64,000 nt of DNA from Yunchengibacter salinarum (GTDB lineage: Bacteria > Pseudomonadota > Alphaproteobacteria > Sphingomonadales > Kordiimonadaceae), in NCBI RefSeq assembly GCF_037658235.1, contig NZ_JBBJLN010000007.1, positions 150,218 to 214,217 of the forward strand, written 5' to 3'. A model generated the notes under the pieces. That model did not search any database, was not told the origin of the DNA, and saw nothing but the letters and a program-made list of their open reading frames with translations. Both the position numbers and the translations under genes were made by a program. Positions 1-8,403 of the stretch are shown here, piece by piece (the stretch's first letter is position 1; each line of letters starts with the position of its first letter).

Positions 1-1783
1 TATCCTCCGGGATGCCCACGCCGCTGTCGCGGATGGTCAGCTTCAGATAATGGCCCGGCGGCACCTCGGGATGAGCGGCGAAAACGGCGTCACCGGGGGC
101 CACCGCGACGGTACGGATCGACAGTCGCCCGCCATCCGGCATGGCGTCGCGGGCATTGACCGCCAGATTGACAATCACCTGCTCGAACTGGCCCTGATCC
201 ACCCGGATCGGCGGCAGCTCCCGCCCATGCTGTACGTCCAGCTCGATCGGCTCCCCGATCAGGCGGCGCAGCAGGGCGCTCAGCTCCGCCAGCACATCGG
301 TCACATAGATCACTCTGGGCCGCAGCGTCTGCTGCCGTGACAGCGCCAGCAACTGGCGCACCAGATTGGCGGCCCGGTTGGCATTCTGGCGAATCTGGAT
401 GATGTCGGAAAAGGACGGGTCCCCCGCCCCGTGCCGGGACAGCAGCAGATCGCAAAAACCCAGTATGGCGGTCAGCAGATTGTTGAAATCATGCGCCACG
501 CCGCCCGCGAGCTGCCCCACCGCCTGCATTTTCTGCGCCTGAACGAACTGCTGCTCAAAGGATTTTTCCTGGCTTGCATCGGCCAGATACAGGGCGGCAG
601 CCACATCCCCGGAATGTTGAAGACCGGCCACATGGAGCCGGGCGGGTGCGCCGTCCACCGCCAGATGCACGTCCACCGGTGCATCGGGCGCCGCGCCATT
701 GATGGCCGCCTCCAGCCGATCCCGCATCAGGCCACGGTCCTCCGGGACGATGACCGCCTCCGCCGCCAGGCGCCCCTCACCGCCATCCCCCTCACTCAGG
801 CGTTCAAAGCGGGCATTGGCCCTGATCACGGCGCCTTCACCGTCCAGCAGCGCCATGGCAATGGGGGCCTGATCCAGCAACAGGGTAAGAGCGGACTCGT
901 CCAGCGCGGCCATGCTGGGCAGCGACCGCGCCCCGCGCGCATCCCGAACCAGCGCCAGGCTGCCAAACATTTCCCCCTTTCGCCTGACGGGCAAGGGCGT
1001 GGTGGCCACCGTCACCGGCATGACGCTGCCATCGGCACAGGCGAGTGACCCGTTTTCACCGGACAGGGTCAGCCCCTGAGGCGCCGCCCCGTCGCCGTGA
1101 AGCCCCAGCCAGCGACGCAACACGGTGTTCAGATACACGGGCCGCCCGGCAGGGTCCAGCACCGCCGCACCGATCGACAGGGCTTCCAGCGCCGGGCCGA
1201 CGCCGTACATGAGGTCGCCCATCTCCCGCTCAAGCCGCGGCGCGGGATCACGGGTGCTGATCTGCCATATCAGGTGGCGGCTCGTGCGCTCCACCGTCAG
1301 GGTCACGGGGCCGACAGGCGTGCGTTCCAGCGTTCTGTCCACCGCATCCCGGCCCCGAATGGCGGCAATCAGTGCCGACGCCTGCTCCGGCCCCAGCGCA
1401 TCCGCCAGACCGGCGCGGTTGCCGCCACACAGCGTATCGAAGCGACTGTTGGAGGCGACGCGAACCCCGTCCATATCGGTGACCAGAACACACCGGCGCG
1501 ACATGGCCGTAAGCCGCAGCACCAGCCGGATATCCCGCTGCACGGCGGGCGGGGCCACCGCGCCGCCATTGCCCTGCCGGAAATGATCCCAAAGGGCGAG
1601 CGCCCCACCGCCCGCCATGACAAGTACAGCGGGCAGCAGCGCCGATGTCATTCCGGCCAGAAACAGCCCCAGGGCAAAGGCCACCACCGCCGCCACAAGG
1701 GCCAGTGCCGCGATACGAACGGGCCGGGCGAGGCCGCCAAAGCCATTGGGTGGGTCGGAATGCTGCTGCGGCAGGCGCGACAT
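1..1783 (-). CDS. cckA: CckA-type hybrid sensor histidine kinase, partial (C-terminus off window)
   Basis: The reading frame opens at ATG 1783 and runs off the left edge (about 594 codons seen). Two hydrophobic segments lie near residues 22-42 and 46-63, then PAS-like sensing regions. The kinase core has the CckA-typical motif VGQLAGGVAHDFNNLL, with phospho-acceptor His431 encoded at 491-493, followed by the N-box region and the GVGIPED part of the ATPase domain where the window ends. In alphaproteobacteria CckA controls the CtrA phosphorelay through ChpT, governing cell cycle and often motility. The remaining ATPase and the expected receiver domain are outside the window. It starts 10 bp after the flhB stop, a common alphaproteobacterial flhB-cckA arrangement, so it is probably co-transcribed with flagellar genes. 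Confidence 0.9.
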   Translation of the reverse strand, partial: MSRLPQQHSDPPNGFGGLARPVRIAALALVAAVVAFALGLFLAGMTSALLPAVLVMAGGGALALWDHFRQGNGGAVAPPAVQRDIRLVLRLTAMSRRCVLVTDMDGVRVASNSRFDTLCGGNRAGLADALGPEQASALIAAIRGRDAVDRTLERTPVGPVTLTVERTSRHLIWQISTRDPAPRLEREMGDLMYGVGPALEALSIGAAVLDPAGRPVYLNTVLRRWLGLHGDGAAPQGLTLSGENGSLACADGSVMPVTVATTPLPVRRKGEMFGSLALVRDARGARSLPSMAALDESALTLLLDQAPIAMALLDGEGAVIRANARFERLSEGDGGEGRLAAEAVIVPEDRGLMRDRLEAAINGAAPDAPVDVHLAVDGAPARLHVAGLQHSGDVAAALYLADASQEKSFEQQFVQAQKMQAVGQLAGGVAHDFNNLLTAILGFCDLLLSRHGAGDPSFSDIIQIRQNANRAANLVRQLLALSRQQTLRPRVIYVTDVLAELSALLRRLIGEPIELDVQHGRELPPIRVDQGQFEQVIVNLAVNARDAMPDGGRLSIRTVAVAPGDAVFAAHPEVPPGHYLKLTIRDSGVGIPED

Positions 1784-1792
1784 TGGCGCCCC

Positions 1793-2875
1793 CTAACCCG
1801 CGGCGCGCCGGCGCCCGCCAGCGGCCTTGTTCATGCGCATCACATAGCCGATCACTTCGGCCACGGCCTTGTAGTGCTCCGGCGGCACTTCTTCATCCAG
1901 ATCGACGGATGCGAACAGCGCCCGCGCCAGCGGCGGGTTTTCCAGCACGGGGATGCCATGTTCCTCTGCCGTTTCGCGGATGCGCAGGGCCACTTCCTCC
2001 GTCCCCTTGGCGATCACCTTGGGCACATCCATGGTGCCATGCTTGTATTCCAGCGCCACGGCGAAGTGGGTGGGGTTGGTCACCACCACGTCCGCATTGG
2101 GCACGCTGGCCATCATACGTTGCTGGCCCCGTTCCGCGCGGATCTGGGCCAGTTTCTTCTTGACCTCCGGGCTGCCTTCCTGCTGCTTGCGCTCGTCCTT
2201 CACCTCCTGCTTCGTCATCTTCATCTTTTCGTGGTAGCTGTGCTTCTGATAAGCGATATCGATGGCGGCCACGATGGTGACCACCAGTGTCACCCCGATC
2301 AGAACCCGCACCACCATGATGAAGATGACCTCCACGGTCTCCTCTATGGGCACCATGACCAGCGTGTCCAGCCGGTCCCGCTCCGGCCAGACAATCAACA
2401 GAACGGTGAAGCCCACAGCGGCGAATTTCAGAAGGGTTTTCAGCAGCTCGATCAGGCTCTGGGTGCCGAAAATCTTTTTCAGCCCCTTGGCCGGGCTCAT
2501 ATTGCTGAGCTTGGGTTTGAGCTTTTCATTGGTGAAAACGACGGGGTTCTGGACCCGGCTGCCCAGAAACCCCGCCAGCATCAACACGCTGAACGGCACC
2601 GCCATGAGCACGCCCACCTCGGAAATCAGCCCGATTATGGGTGGCATTATCCCCGTGGTGCCCTGCGAAATACCGTGAATCTGCTCCATATAGACGGACA
2701 ATATGTCCCGAAGCGATCCGGCAAACCACGGGGCGGCAATGGCCATAAGGAAGGTGACGACGATCAGCATGACCCAGGTTTTCACTTCCTGGCTAACGGC
2801 CATGTCGCCCTTTTCCTTGGCGTCATCCAGCTTTTTGGAGGTGGGCTCCTCTGTTTTTTCCTCGTCGTCCGCCAT
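1793..2875 (-). CDS. flhB: Flagellar export apparatus switch protein FlhB
   Basis: The 360-residue product is an inner-membrane component of the flagellar type III export gate that switches substrate specificity from rod/hook to filament proteins. It starts with the usual acidic/basic leader (MADDEEKTEEPTSKKLDDAK), has four hydrophobic segments between about residues 30 and 210, then a soluble C-domain with the autocleavage motif NPTH at 267-270. The C-terminal tail ends in a basic stretch. Length is normal for the family. It lies 30 bp after fliR and just before cckA, so it is part of the leftward flagellar operon. Confidence 0.96.
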   Translation of the reverse strand: MADDEEKTEEPTSKKLDDAKEKGDMAVSQEVKTWVMLIVVTFLMAIAAPWFAGSLRDILSVYMEQIHGISQGTTGIMPPIIGLISEVGVLMAVPFSVLMLAGFLGSRVQNPVVFTNEKLKPKLSNMSPAKGLKKIFGTQSLIELLKTLLKFAAVGFTVLLIVWPERDRLDTLVMVPIEETVEVIFIMVVRVLIGVTLVVTIVAAIDIAYQKHSYHEKMKMTKQEVKDERKQQEGSPEVKKKLAQIRAERGQQRMMASVPNADVVVTNPTHFAVALEYKHGTMDVPKVIAKGTEEVALRIRETAEEHGIPVLENPPLARALFASVDLDEEVPPEHYKAVAEVIGYVMRMNKAAGGRRRAAG

Positions 2876-2905
2876 GGTGTTCCCGCGTGCGCGCCTTAAG
2901 GGCCA

Positions 2906-3670
2906 TCAGCCCATGAACCCCAGAAACATCTGCCGCACATGGTCCAGATATACTCGCATGATGGTGCCAACCACCAGCGACAACAGGGTGAAGCCTACCA
3001 GAATATTCATGGGCATGGCGATAAAGAAGATCTGAAGCGATGGCGACAGGCGCGCCACCAGGCCAAGGCCCGTGTTGAAGATCAGGGCATAGACCATGAA
3101 GGGCGAGGCCATCTGGATGCCCAGATAAAACGCATCGGACACGAAGCCGATCATGACACCGGCAAAATCCGCCACCATCAGCTCCGAACCGGCGGGAAAC
3201 TTCGTATAGCTTTCCACCATGCCCAGGATCAGCACATGGTGCAGGTCGGTCACGAAAATCAGCGCCGTGGCGATCAGGGTCAGCAGGGTGGCCACGGTGG
3301 CCGACTGGGTTCCCTGGGACGGGTCGAAACTCTGTGCCGCGGCAAGGCCCGTATTGAAGGCGATCACCGTGCCCGCCACATGGCTTGCCGAGACCAGCAC
3401 GCGGGCGGCATAGGCCACCATGCTGCCCAGCAACAGTTCCCGCAGCATCAGCGCCCCCAGCCCAAAGGGCGAGGCCGGCATATCCGGCAGGTGGGCCTGC
3501 ACCGACAGATAGACCGGCAGGCTGATGACCATGGCAAGGGTGGTTCGGATGCGGGTGGGGATGCTGCGGTCGCCAAGGGCGGGCATGATCAGCGCCATCG
3601 GCAACATGCGCACCAGAACCAGAAGATAGCCGAAAGCCTCGGCGGGCAGCACATCTCCCAGCATGATCAC
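2906..3670 (-). CDS. fliR: Flagellar export protein FliR
   Basis: The product is a 254-residue, strongly hydrophobic protein with about six membrane segments and the FliR-typical N-terminal region (LVLVRMLPMALIMPALGDRS), followed by PTRIRTTLAMVISLPVYLS. FliR, with FliP and FliQ, forms the FliPQR export gate core in the basal body. Its start overlaps the fliQ stop by 4 bp, and it is followed by flhB after 35 bp, so translation is likely coupled. Nothing unusual is visible. Confidence 0.95.
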   Translation of the reverse strand: MIMLGDVLPAEAFGYLLVLVRMLPMALIMPALGDRSIPTRIRTTLAMVISLPVYLSVQAHLPDMPASPFGLGALMLRELLLGSMVAYAARVLVSASHVAGTVIAFNTGLAAAQSFDPSQGTQSATVATLLTLIATALIFVTDLHHVLILGMVESYTKFPAGSELMVADFAGVMIGFVSDAFYLGIQMASPFMVYALIFNTGLGLVARLSPSLQIFFIAMPMNILVGFTLLSLVVGTIMRVYLDHVRQMFLGFMG

Positions 3671-3936
3671 CCCCCGCCGGTAACGATCTTGTCGGCGATC
3701 CGGTCCATGAAACTGCCAAGAAGCTGCCCCATGCGCGGCAGAAGCAGGGTCAGCCCAAGGAACACCGCAATGATCTTCGGCACGAAGGTCAGGGTCATTT
3801 CCTGCAATTGGGTCATGGCCTGGAACAGCGCGATGATAAGGCCGGTGCCCAGCGCGATGGCCATGATCGGCCCCGCCACCGACAAAAGCGTGGTCAGCGC
3901 ATCCCGCGCCACATCCAGAACTTCAGGGCCGGTCAT
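3667..3936 (-). CDS. fliQ: Flagellar export protein FliQ
   Basis: An 89-residue protein with two hydrophobic hairpin segments (about residues 17-38 and 52-70), as expected for FliQ, a gate subunit of the flagellar type III exporter. The stop overlaps the fliR start by 4 bp. A 246-bp stretch separates it from the upstream fliE gene. I find no convincing promoter there, so the gene may be read from the flgB promoter. Confidence 0.95.
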   Translation of the reverse strand: MTGPEVLDVARDALTTLLSVAGPIMAIALGTGLIIALFQAMTQLQEMTLTFVPKIIAVFLGLTLLLPRMGQLLGSFMDRIADKIVTGGG

Positions 3937-4182
3937 TGGCTGGTTCCCGTCACTGTTAACCGGTCGGGCGCGCGGCCCGCGAGTGGTGCATCGCCCGGCA
4001 GTCTGCCCGCGCTTTCAAGCGGCTGTCAATCAACGCACCGGCAGAACCGGGCAACATTGGCCCATGCACGGCAAAAAGCACCCCCCACGGCAAAGTATGC
4101 CGGGTGCAAAGGCGCGCCGATGATGGTGATAGACGCCGTTTCCCGAACCAGGCCCTGGCGGGAACCGGCGTGCCGACAGGCC

Positions 4183-4500
4183 CTAAATGGGCATCCGCAT
4201 GATCCGGTTATAGCTTTCCAGAATCTTGTCCCGCACGCGCACCACCGTATTGACGGTATTTTCCGCGTCCGAGACCGCCGTGACCACATCCACAAGATTG
4301 CCTTCGCCGCGCACCGCCTGCGCCGAGGCGGTTTCCGCCCGCTCGCTGGTGTCGCGCACATTCTTCAGGCTGTCTTCCAGCAGTTGGGTGAAGCCGGATT
4401 GCCCCTCGCCCGCGGCGTCGGCCTTGTCCGCCCCGCCGCTCTGAAGTGCCTGGGACGCGCGGGCATAGGCACTGGCAGCGTCGAAATTCTTGATGTCCAT
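4183..4500 (-). CDS. fliE: Flagellar hook-basal body protein FliE
   Basis: A 105-residue product with the FliE C-terminal signature, ending in RVRDKILESYNRIMRMPI. FliE is the adapter that joins the MS ring and export gate to the proximal rod. It is 54 bp downstream of flgC and follows the common flgB-flgC-fliE order. The gene is complete and of normal length. Confidence 0.95.
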   Translation of the reverse strand: MDIKNFDAASAYARASQALQSGGADKADAAGEGQSGFTQLLEDSLKNVRDTSERAETASAQAVRGEGNLVDVVTAVSDAENTVNTVVRVRDKILESYNRIMRMPI

Positions 4501-4554
4501 GTGTCACACCTTTCCGGGCCCGCGGCCAAGAGGGCAGGCCCGTTTCACCACGCC

Positions 4555-4962
4555 CTAACGCAGCAGTTCGACCGTCTGGGTCGCCATCCGGCGCGCGCTT
4601 TCCATGGCGTTCAGATTGGAACGGTAGGAGCGCTGCGCCTGCTGCATGTCCATCATTTCCACCATGCTGTTCACATTGGTGGTCTTGATATAACCGTCCG
4701 CATCGGCAGCCGGATTGCCCGGATCGTATTTCTTGCCGAAGTCGCTCTGATCATGAACCACCCGATCCGATTTCACAAGGGTCACCTCGCTGGCGCGGTC
4801 CAGTTCCGCCTTGAACGTGATCAGCTTGCGCCGATAGGGATCGCCGCCCGGCTCGGACGCCTGCGTGCCCGCATTGGCAAGATTTTCCGAGATGACCCGC
4901 ATCCGGGTGCTTTGGGCTTTCAGGCCCGATGCGGATGCCATCATTGACTGTTTCAGGTCCAT
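4555..4962 (-). CDS. flgC: Flagellar basal-body rod protein FlgC
   Basis: A 135-residue proximal rod protein. The N-terminus carries the rod-family helix with the motif SENLANAGTQ, and the C-terminus the paired helix motif (VEMMDMQQAQRSYRSNLNAME) that packs in the rod. Length is typical. It sits between flgB (67 bp upstream) and fliE in the leftward flagellar operon. Confidence 0.96.
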   Translation of the reverse strand: MDLKQSMMASASGLKAQSTRMRVISENLANAGTQASEPGGDPYRRKLITFKAELDRASEVTLVKSDRVVHDQSDFGKKYDPGNPAADADGYIKTTNVNSMVEMMDMQQAQRSYRSNLNAMESARRMATQTVELLR

Positions 4963-5029
4963 TGTTCGTCTCCTTGGCTCAGGCGGTCAGTGTTCATTCC
5001 GGGCGGGCTGGCGGTCATCCGGCCTGTGT

Positions 5030-5446
5030 TCAGGCCCTGCCCAGGGCGGCTGACAGAATATCCCTGTTCTTCTTGTACAGATTGGCCACCATGCCGTAAT
5101 TCATCTGATTGTCCGCCAGCTTGATCATCTCGTCCTCCAGCACGACGGCATTGCCATCCGGCGTCACTTCGGTGTCGGCCTCGCGCGCTTCGGGCACCCG
5201 CTGATCGCGGCCACCGGCCCCGGCGGCGCCGCGTGCGCCGGCACTGGATGCCGGGCGACCGGCATCATCGGTGCGGCTGGCCAGCTTTTCCACCATGCCG
5301 CCGAAAGACTGACCGGGCATTTCCTTGGCGTGATAACCGGGGGTATCCGCATTGGCCACATTCTCGGCGATGGTCTGCTGATTGGCGGTCAGCCAGATCA
5401 TGCGCTCCTTCAGCGCCGACATCACACTCAGATCCTGCATACTCAT
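5030..5446 (-). CDS. flgB: Flagellar basal-body rod protein FlgB
   Basis: A 138-residue proximal rod protein with the N-terminal rod motif AENVANADTPGYHAKE and the C-terminal motif DNQMNYGMVANLYKKN. The central loop (about residues 55-90) is Ala/Gly/Arg rich and probably disordered. It is the first gene of the leftward flgBC-fliE-fliQR-flhB-cckA block and lies about 55 nt downstream of the predicted start site of a sigma-54 promoter (5512-5527), so expression is likely RpoN dependent. Confidence 0.95.
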   Translation of the reverse strand: MSMQDLSVMSALKERMIWLTANQQTIAENVANADTPGYHAKEMPGQSFGGMVEKLASRTDDAGRPASSAGARGAAGAGGRDQRVPEAREADTEVTPDGNAVVLEDEMIKLADNQMNYGMVANLYKKNRDILSAALGRA

Positions 5447-5511
5447 TCTGTCACCCTTCCCTTGCCGATGGGGTCGTTCTCAGCCCCGACACCGTGGTCG
5501 GATGAATGATA

Positions 5512-5527
5512 TGCAATCATGGTGCCA
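5512..5527 (-). promoter_or_regulatory. Sigma-54 (-24/-12) promoter for flgB operon
   Basis: Read on the minus strand this is TGGCACCATGATTGCA, an exact match to the RpoN pattern TGGCAC-N5-TTGCA. The -12 GC is at 5513-5514, which puts the transcript start near 5501 and leaves a leader of about 55 nt before flgB. Sigma-54 control of basal-body and hook genes is established in Caulobacter and relatives. Confidence 0.88.
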
Positions 5528-5593
5528 GTTTAAGAGCGCCACACCGCAAGTCCCCCCTTGCAAAAGCCGGCCCTTTCCGCCTTCACTGGGGGC

Positions 5594-6016
5594 ATGGGCA
5601 ATGATCACACCAGCAACCGGGATGCCCCTGAACATGGGGCCGGGTCAGCGCCAAGGCGGGCGGTGGCGGTGTCCGGTGATAGCGCCGCTGGCGGGCCCCG
5701 TGTCACGGCCACCGGTGAAGGCGCGCTGGCGGAACGGATTCTGGATATCGCCTTCGCCAATGGTGTAAAGGTACGCGAAGATGCGGCCCTGGTGGACATT
5801 CTCTCCACGCTTGAGGTGGACAGCCCCATTCCGCTGGAAGCACTGACGGCTGTATCCATGGTGCTGGAACGGGTTTACCGCGCGAACCAGGAGGCCAGCG
5901 GCGACCATGGCGCCACGACGGTCAGCGTCGGCACCGGCGCGCGCCCCGATGCGGTGGAAGGCGTGTACCGCCATGCCCCGGCACAGCCCCGGCTTGAAGG
6001 AAACGGCGATGGATGA
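5594..6016 (+). CDS. fhlB: FhlB-like protein (FlhB cytoplasmic-domain homologue)
   Basis: The 140-residue soluble product has a disordered N-terminus, then a domain (about residues 50-105) resembling the cytoplasmic C-domain of FlhB: LAERILDIAFANGVKVRED followed by ALVDILSTLEVDSPIPLEAL. The NPTH cleavage motif and the membrane part of FlhB are absent. Such short FlhB-like proteins are widespread near flagellar genes and may substitute for the FlhB C-domain in export switching. ATG 5594 was chosen; a TTG at 5558 would add 12 residues. Its stop overlaps the fliO start by 8 bp, so it heads a fhlB-fliO-fliP operon. Confidence 0.85.
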   Translation: MGNDHTSNRDAPEHGAGSAPRRAVAVSGDSAAGGPRVTATGEGALAERILDIAFANGVKVREDAALVDILSTLEVDSPIPLEALTAVSMVLERVYRANQEASGDHGATTVSVGTGARPDAVEGVYRHAPAQPRLEGNGDG

Positions 6017-6329
6017 CAGCAGCTATGTGGTGGATATCCTGAGCGCGCTCAGCGTGCTGCTGATACTGCTTGGGGTGCTGTTCGGCGGTGCGTGGCTGGT
6101 GCGCCGCTTCAATCTGGTTCCGGGCGTTCCCCTTGGCCCGCGCGGCCAATCGCGGGAAGTGGAGGTTCTGGAAACCCGCGCGCTGGACCCGCGCAACCGC
6201 CTTGTGCTTGTGCGCTGGCGGGGGCACCGTTATCTTCTTGCCGTCGGTCAGGAAGGCAGCCGCCTGATCGATCGCACGCCAGCCGATACCGGCGGCACCT
6301 TTCAGGACCAGTTGAGTGACCCGTCATGA
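6009..6329 (+). CDS. fliO: Flagellar biosynthesis protein FliO
   Basis: The 106-residue protein has one N-terminal membrane segment (about residues 9-30) followed by a small basic cytoplasmic domain with the FliO-like pattern EVLETRALDPRNRLVLVRWRG. FliO assists assembly of FliP in the export gate. ATG 6009 is used because a longer frame in the same register would overlap fhlB heavily and has no family similarity. The stop overlaps the fliP ATG (ATGA), implying coupled translation. Confidence 0.85.
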   Translation: MDDSSYVVDILSALSVLLILLGVLFGGAWLVRRFNLVPGVPLGPRGQSREVEVLETRALDPRNRLVLVRWRGHRYLLAVGQEGSRLIDRTPADTGGTFQDQLSDPS

Positions 6330-7177
6330 CCGCGAAATTCTCCCCTGCGTCCACGCCCGACTATGGCCAGATCGCCGATGATGCCCGGCGTGGTCTGCGA
6401 CAGGCCCTGAAATGGGCGCTGCCCGTGGCCGGGGCGCTCGCGATCATGGCCGTCATGGTGGTGGCCCTCAGCCAGCCCGGCGCGGCCCAGTCGGTTAATC
6501 TGGATCTTGGCGAATCCGGCACGCTCACGGGGCGCGTGGTCCAACTCATCCTGCTGATCACGGTGATTTCACTGGCGCCCAGCATGTTGATCATGGTCAC
6601 CAGCTTCGTGCGCATGGTGATCGTGTTCTCCATCCTGCGCAACGCCATGGGCACGCAAAGCTCCCCCCCCAACATGGTGATGATATCGCTGGCCTTTTTC
6701 CTGACCCTCTATGTCATGGCGCCGGTGTTCGACCGGGTCTGGGAAAACGCCATCGACCCGCTGATCAAGGAAGAGATCGACGAGTTCGATGCCTATGAAC
6801 GCGCCCGCGGGCCGTTGCACGGCTTCATGATGAGCCAGGTACGCGAAAACGATCTGAAGCTGTTCATGGATCTGGGCAATGTCCCGAATGAAACGGTGGA
6901 AAACCCGGAAGACATTTCCATGGCCACGCTGATCCCGGCCTTCATGATCAGTGAAATCCGGCGCGGTTTCGAAATCGGCTTCCTGATCTATGTGCCTTTT
7001 CTGGTGCTGGACATGGTGATCGCCTCGGTCCTGATGAGCATGGGCATGATGATGCTGCCCCCGGTGATGGTTTCCATGCCGTTCAAGCTGATCTTTTTCG
7101 TGCTGGTGGACGGCTGGAATCTGCTGGCGGGCTCGCTGGTGCGCAGCTTCGGCACCATACCGCCGCCCACACCCTGA
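6326..7177 (+). CDS. fliP: Flagellar export protein FliP
   Basis: The 283-residue FliP has an N-terminal extension of about 30 residues with a hydrophobic signal (33-50) ending near AAQS. The conserved core follows: MLIMVTSFVRMVIVFSILRN, then MGTQSSPPNMVMISLAFFLT, and in the second half LIPAFMISEIRRGFEIGFLIY. FliP forms the core of the export gate. The 4-bp overlap with fliO and the C-terminal motif MPFKLIFFVLVDGWNLL confirm a complete gene. Confidence 0.96.
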   Translation: MTAKFSPASTPDYGQIADDARRGLRQALKWALPVAGALAIMAVMVVALSQPGAAQSVNLDLGESGTLTGRVVQLILLITVISLAPSMLIMVTSFVRMVIVFSILRNAMGTQSSPPNMVMISLAFFLTLYVMAPVFDRVWENAIDPLIKEEIDEFDAYERARGPLHGFMMSQVRENDLKLFMDLGNVPNETVENPEDISMATLIPAFMISEIRRGFEIGFLIYVPFLVLDMVIASVLMSMGMMMLPPVMVSMPFKLIFFVLVDGWNLLAGSLVRSFGTIPPPTP

Positions 7178-7187
7178 CCGGCATCCC

Positions 7188-8321
7188 CTACCGGGCCGCA
7201 TCCACAGCCAGGGCCGGGCGCGGTATCCGGGCGATATGGGGGCTGTCCAGCGTACCCAGAAACAGCATTCCGCCTCTTTCCTCCACCGATGTCACATGGT
7301 GCAGGTGGCTGCCGTCCGGGTCGTCCAGGCTGGCCATCACGGCGGCGCCATCGGCGGCGACCGTCAGCCCCAGCACATGGCCGGAACGCACCGGCGCCGG
7401 GGCCAGCCAGTCCGGCAACAGGGTGGTGATGCGCTTCAATACGGGGTAAGGATGCATCCGATCCAGCAGGGCATTGCGCGGCGCGAACAGCGCCACCCAA
7501 TAAACGCCCCCTGCCCCACGGGAAACACCATCGGGAAAGCCGGGCAGATTGTCCGCCACGATCCGGCTTTCGCCCGCACGCGGCCCGGACAGGAAAAGCT
7601 GGCGCAGGCGATAGCGCCCGGTTTCCACCACCAGCACCGAAGACCCGTCATCGGCCACGGCCACGCCATTGGCGAAATGCAGGCCGGAAAGCAGCACCCG
7701 CACGGCCCGTTCCGCCGGGTCATACGCCAGCAGGCGCCCGGTGCCGCGCCCCTCAATGATGTCCAGCCGCGACTGGCCAATGGTAAAGCGGGCGCTGGCA
7801 TCGCTTACATATATCCGGCCATCCGGCCCCACCGCCACATCGTCCGCGAAATGCAGGTGGGCCGCATCCGCCGCGCCAGCCGGGATCAAGGTGTCCACCA
7901 TCGCCGCGTCCGGGGAAAACGGCTGACGCACGCGCAGCAGGCCGCGACCGGCATCGGCCACGATCAGGCTGCCGTCCGCCGCCCAGTCCAGCCCCAAGGG
8001 GCGGCCACCCCGCCCCAGCAATGTATGCAGGCGACGGCCATCGGGGGCCATCACCAGCAGGCGGCCATCATCCAGCCCGGTGATCATGCGCCCGTCATGC
8101 CACACGGCCACGTCTTCGCCGCCCACACCGTCGCCCAGGGGCAGGCGCTCGGCGCCATCCAGTTCATTATTGCGGGTCAGGGCGCCCGTCAGGGCCGGCG
8201 CGGCGGGTGCGCGCCAGGCCACCGGGCTGATCGGGGCGGGCACCAGAAAGGCCAGAACGCCGAAGAATCCCGCCACCACCAGCAGCAGCCCCAGCACCAC
8301 ACGCAGCCATGTCGAACCCAT
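7188..8321 (-). CDS. SMP-30/strictosidine synthase-like six-bladed propeller protein, membrane anchored
   Basis: The 377-residue protein has an N-terminal membrane anchor (about residues 6-28) and an outward-facing domain with repeated propeller strands such as DLAVWHDGRMITG-like blades, SLIVADAGRGLLRV, GPDGRIYVSDAS and FPDGVSRGAGGVYWVAL. This arrangement matches the strictosidine-synthase/APMAP branch of SMP-30 proteins. Bacterial members are often lactonases or esterases, but the substrate here is unknown. It reads leftwards away from prfC after an 82-bp gap and converges on fliP with only 10 bp between stops. Confidence 0.75.
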   Translation of the reverse strand: MGSTWLRVVLGLLLVVAGFFGVLAFLVPAPISPVAWRAPAAPALTGALTRNNELDGAERLPLGDGVGGEDVAVWHDGRMITGLDDGRLLVMAPDGRRLHTLLGRGGRPLGLDWAADGSLIVADAGRGLLRVRQPFSPDAAMVDTLIPAGAADAAHLHFADDVAVGPDGRIYVSDASARFTIGQSRLDIIEGRGTGRLLAYDPAERAVRVLLSGLHFANGVAVADDGSSVLVVETGRYRLRQLFLSGPRAGESRIVADNLPGFPDGVSRGAGGVYWVALFAPRNALLDRMHPYPVLKRITTLLPDWLAPAPVRSGHVLGLTVAADGAAVMASLDDPDGSHLHHVTSVEERGGMLFLGTLDSPHIARIPRPALAVDAAR

Positions 8322-8403
8322 GTTCGCCCCCTCCTCATGATGATCCCTGTCATGACAGCACCCGAAAACGGCGCCGGGATCAAGGGGAACGACGCAACAG
8401 GCC

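Noticed and set aside
1097..2899. Long open frame on the plus strand, about 600 codons
   Set aside because: It is antisense to cckA and flhB, rich in His/Arg/Gln with no domain, and is what high-GC codon bias produces opposite real genes.
4000..4100. Possible sigma-54 promoter between fliE and fliQ (GG...TTTTTGCC on the minus strand)
   Set aside because: Spacing fits only with loss of the CAC of the -24 element. Compared with the two exact matches in the window it is too weak.
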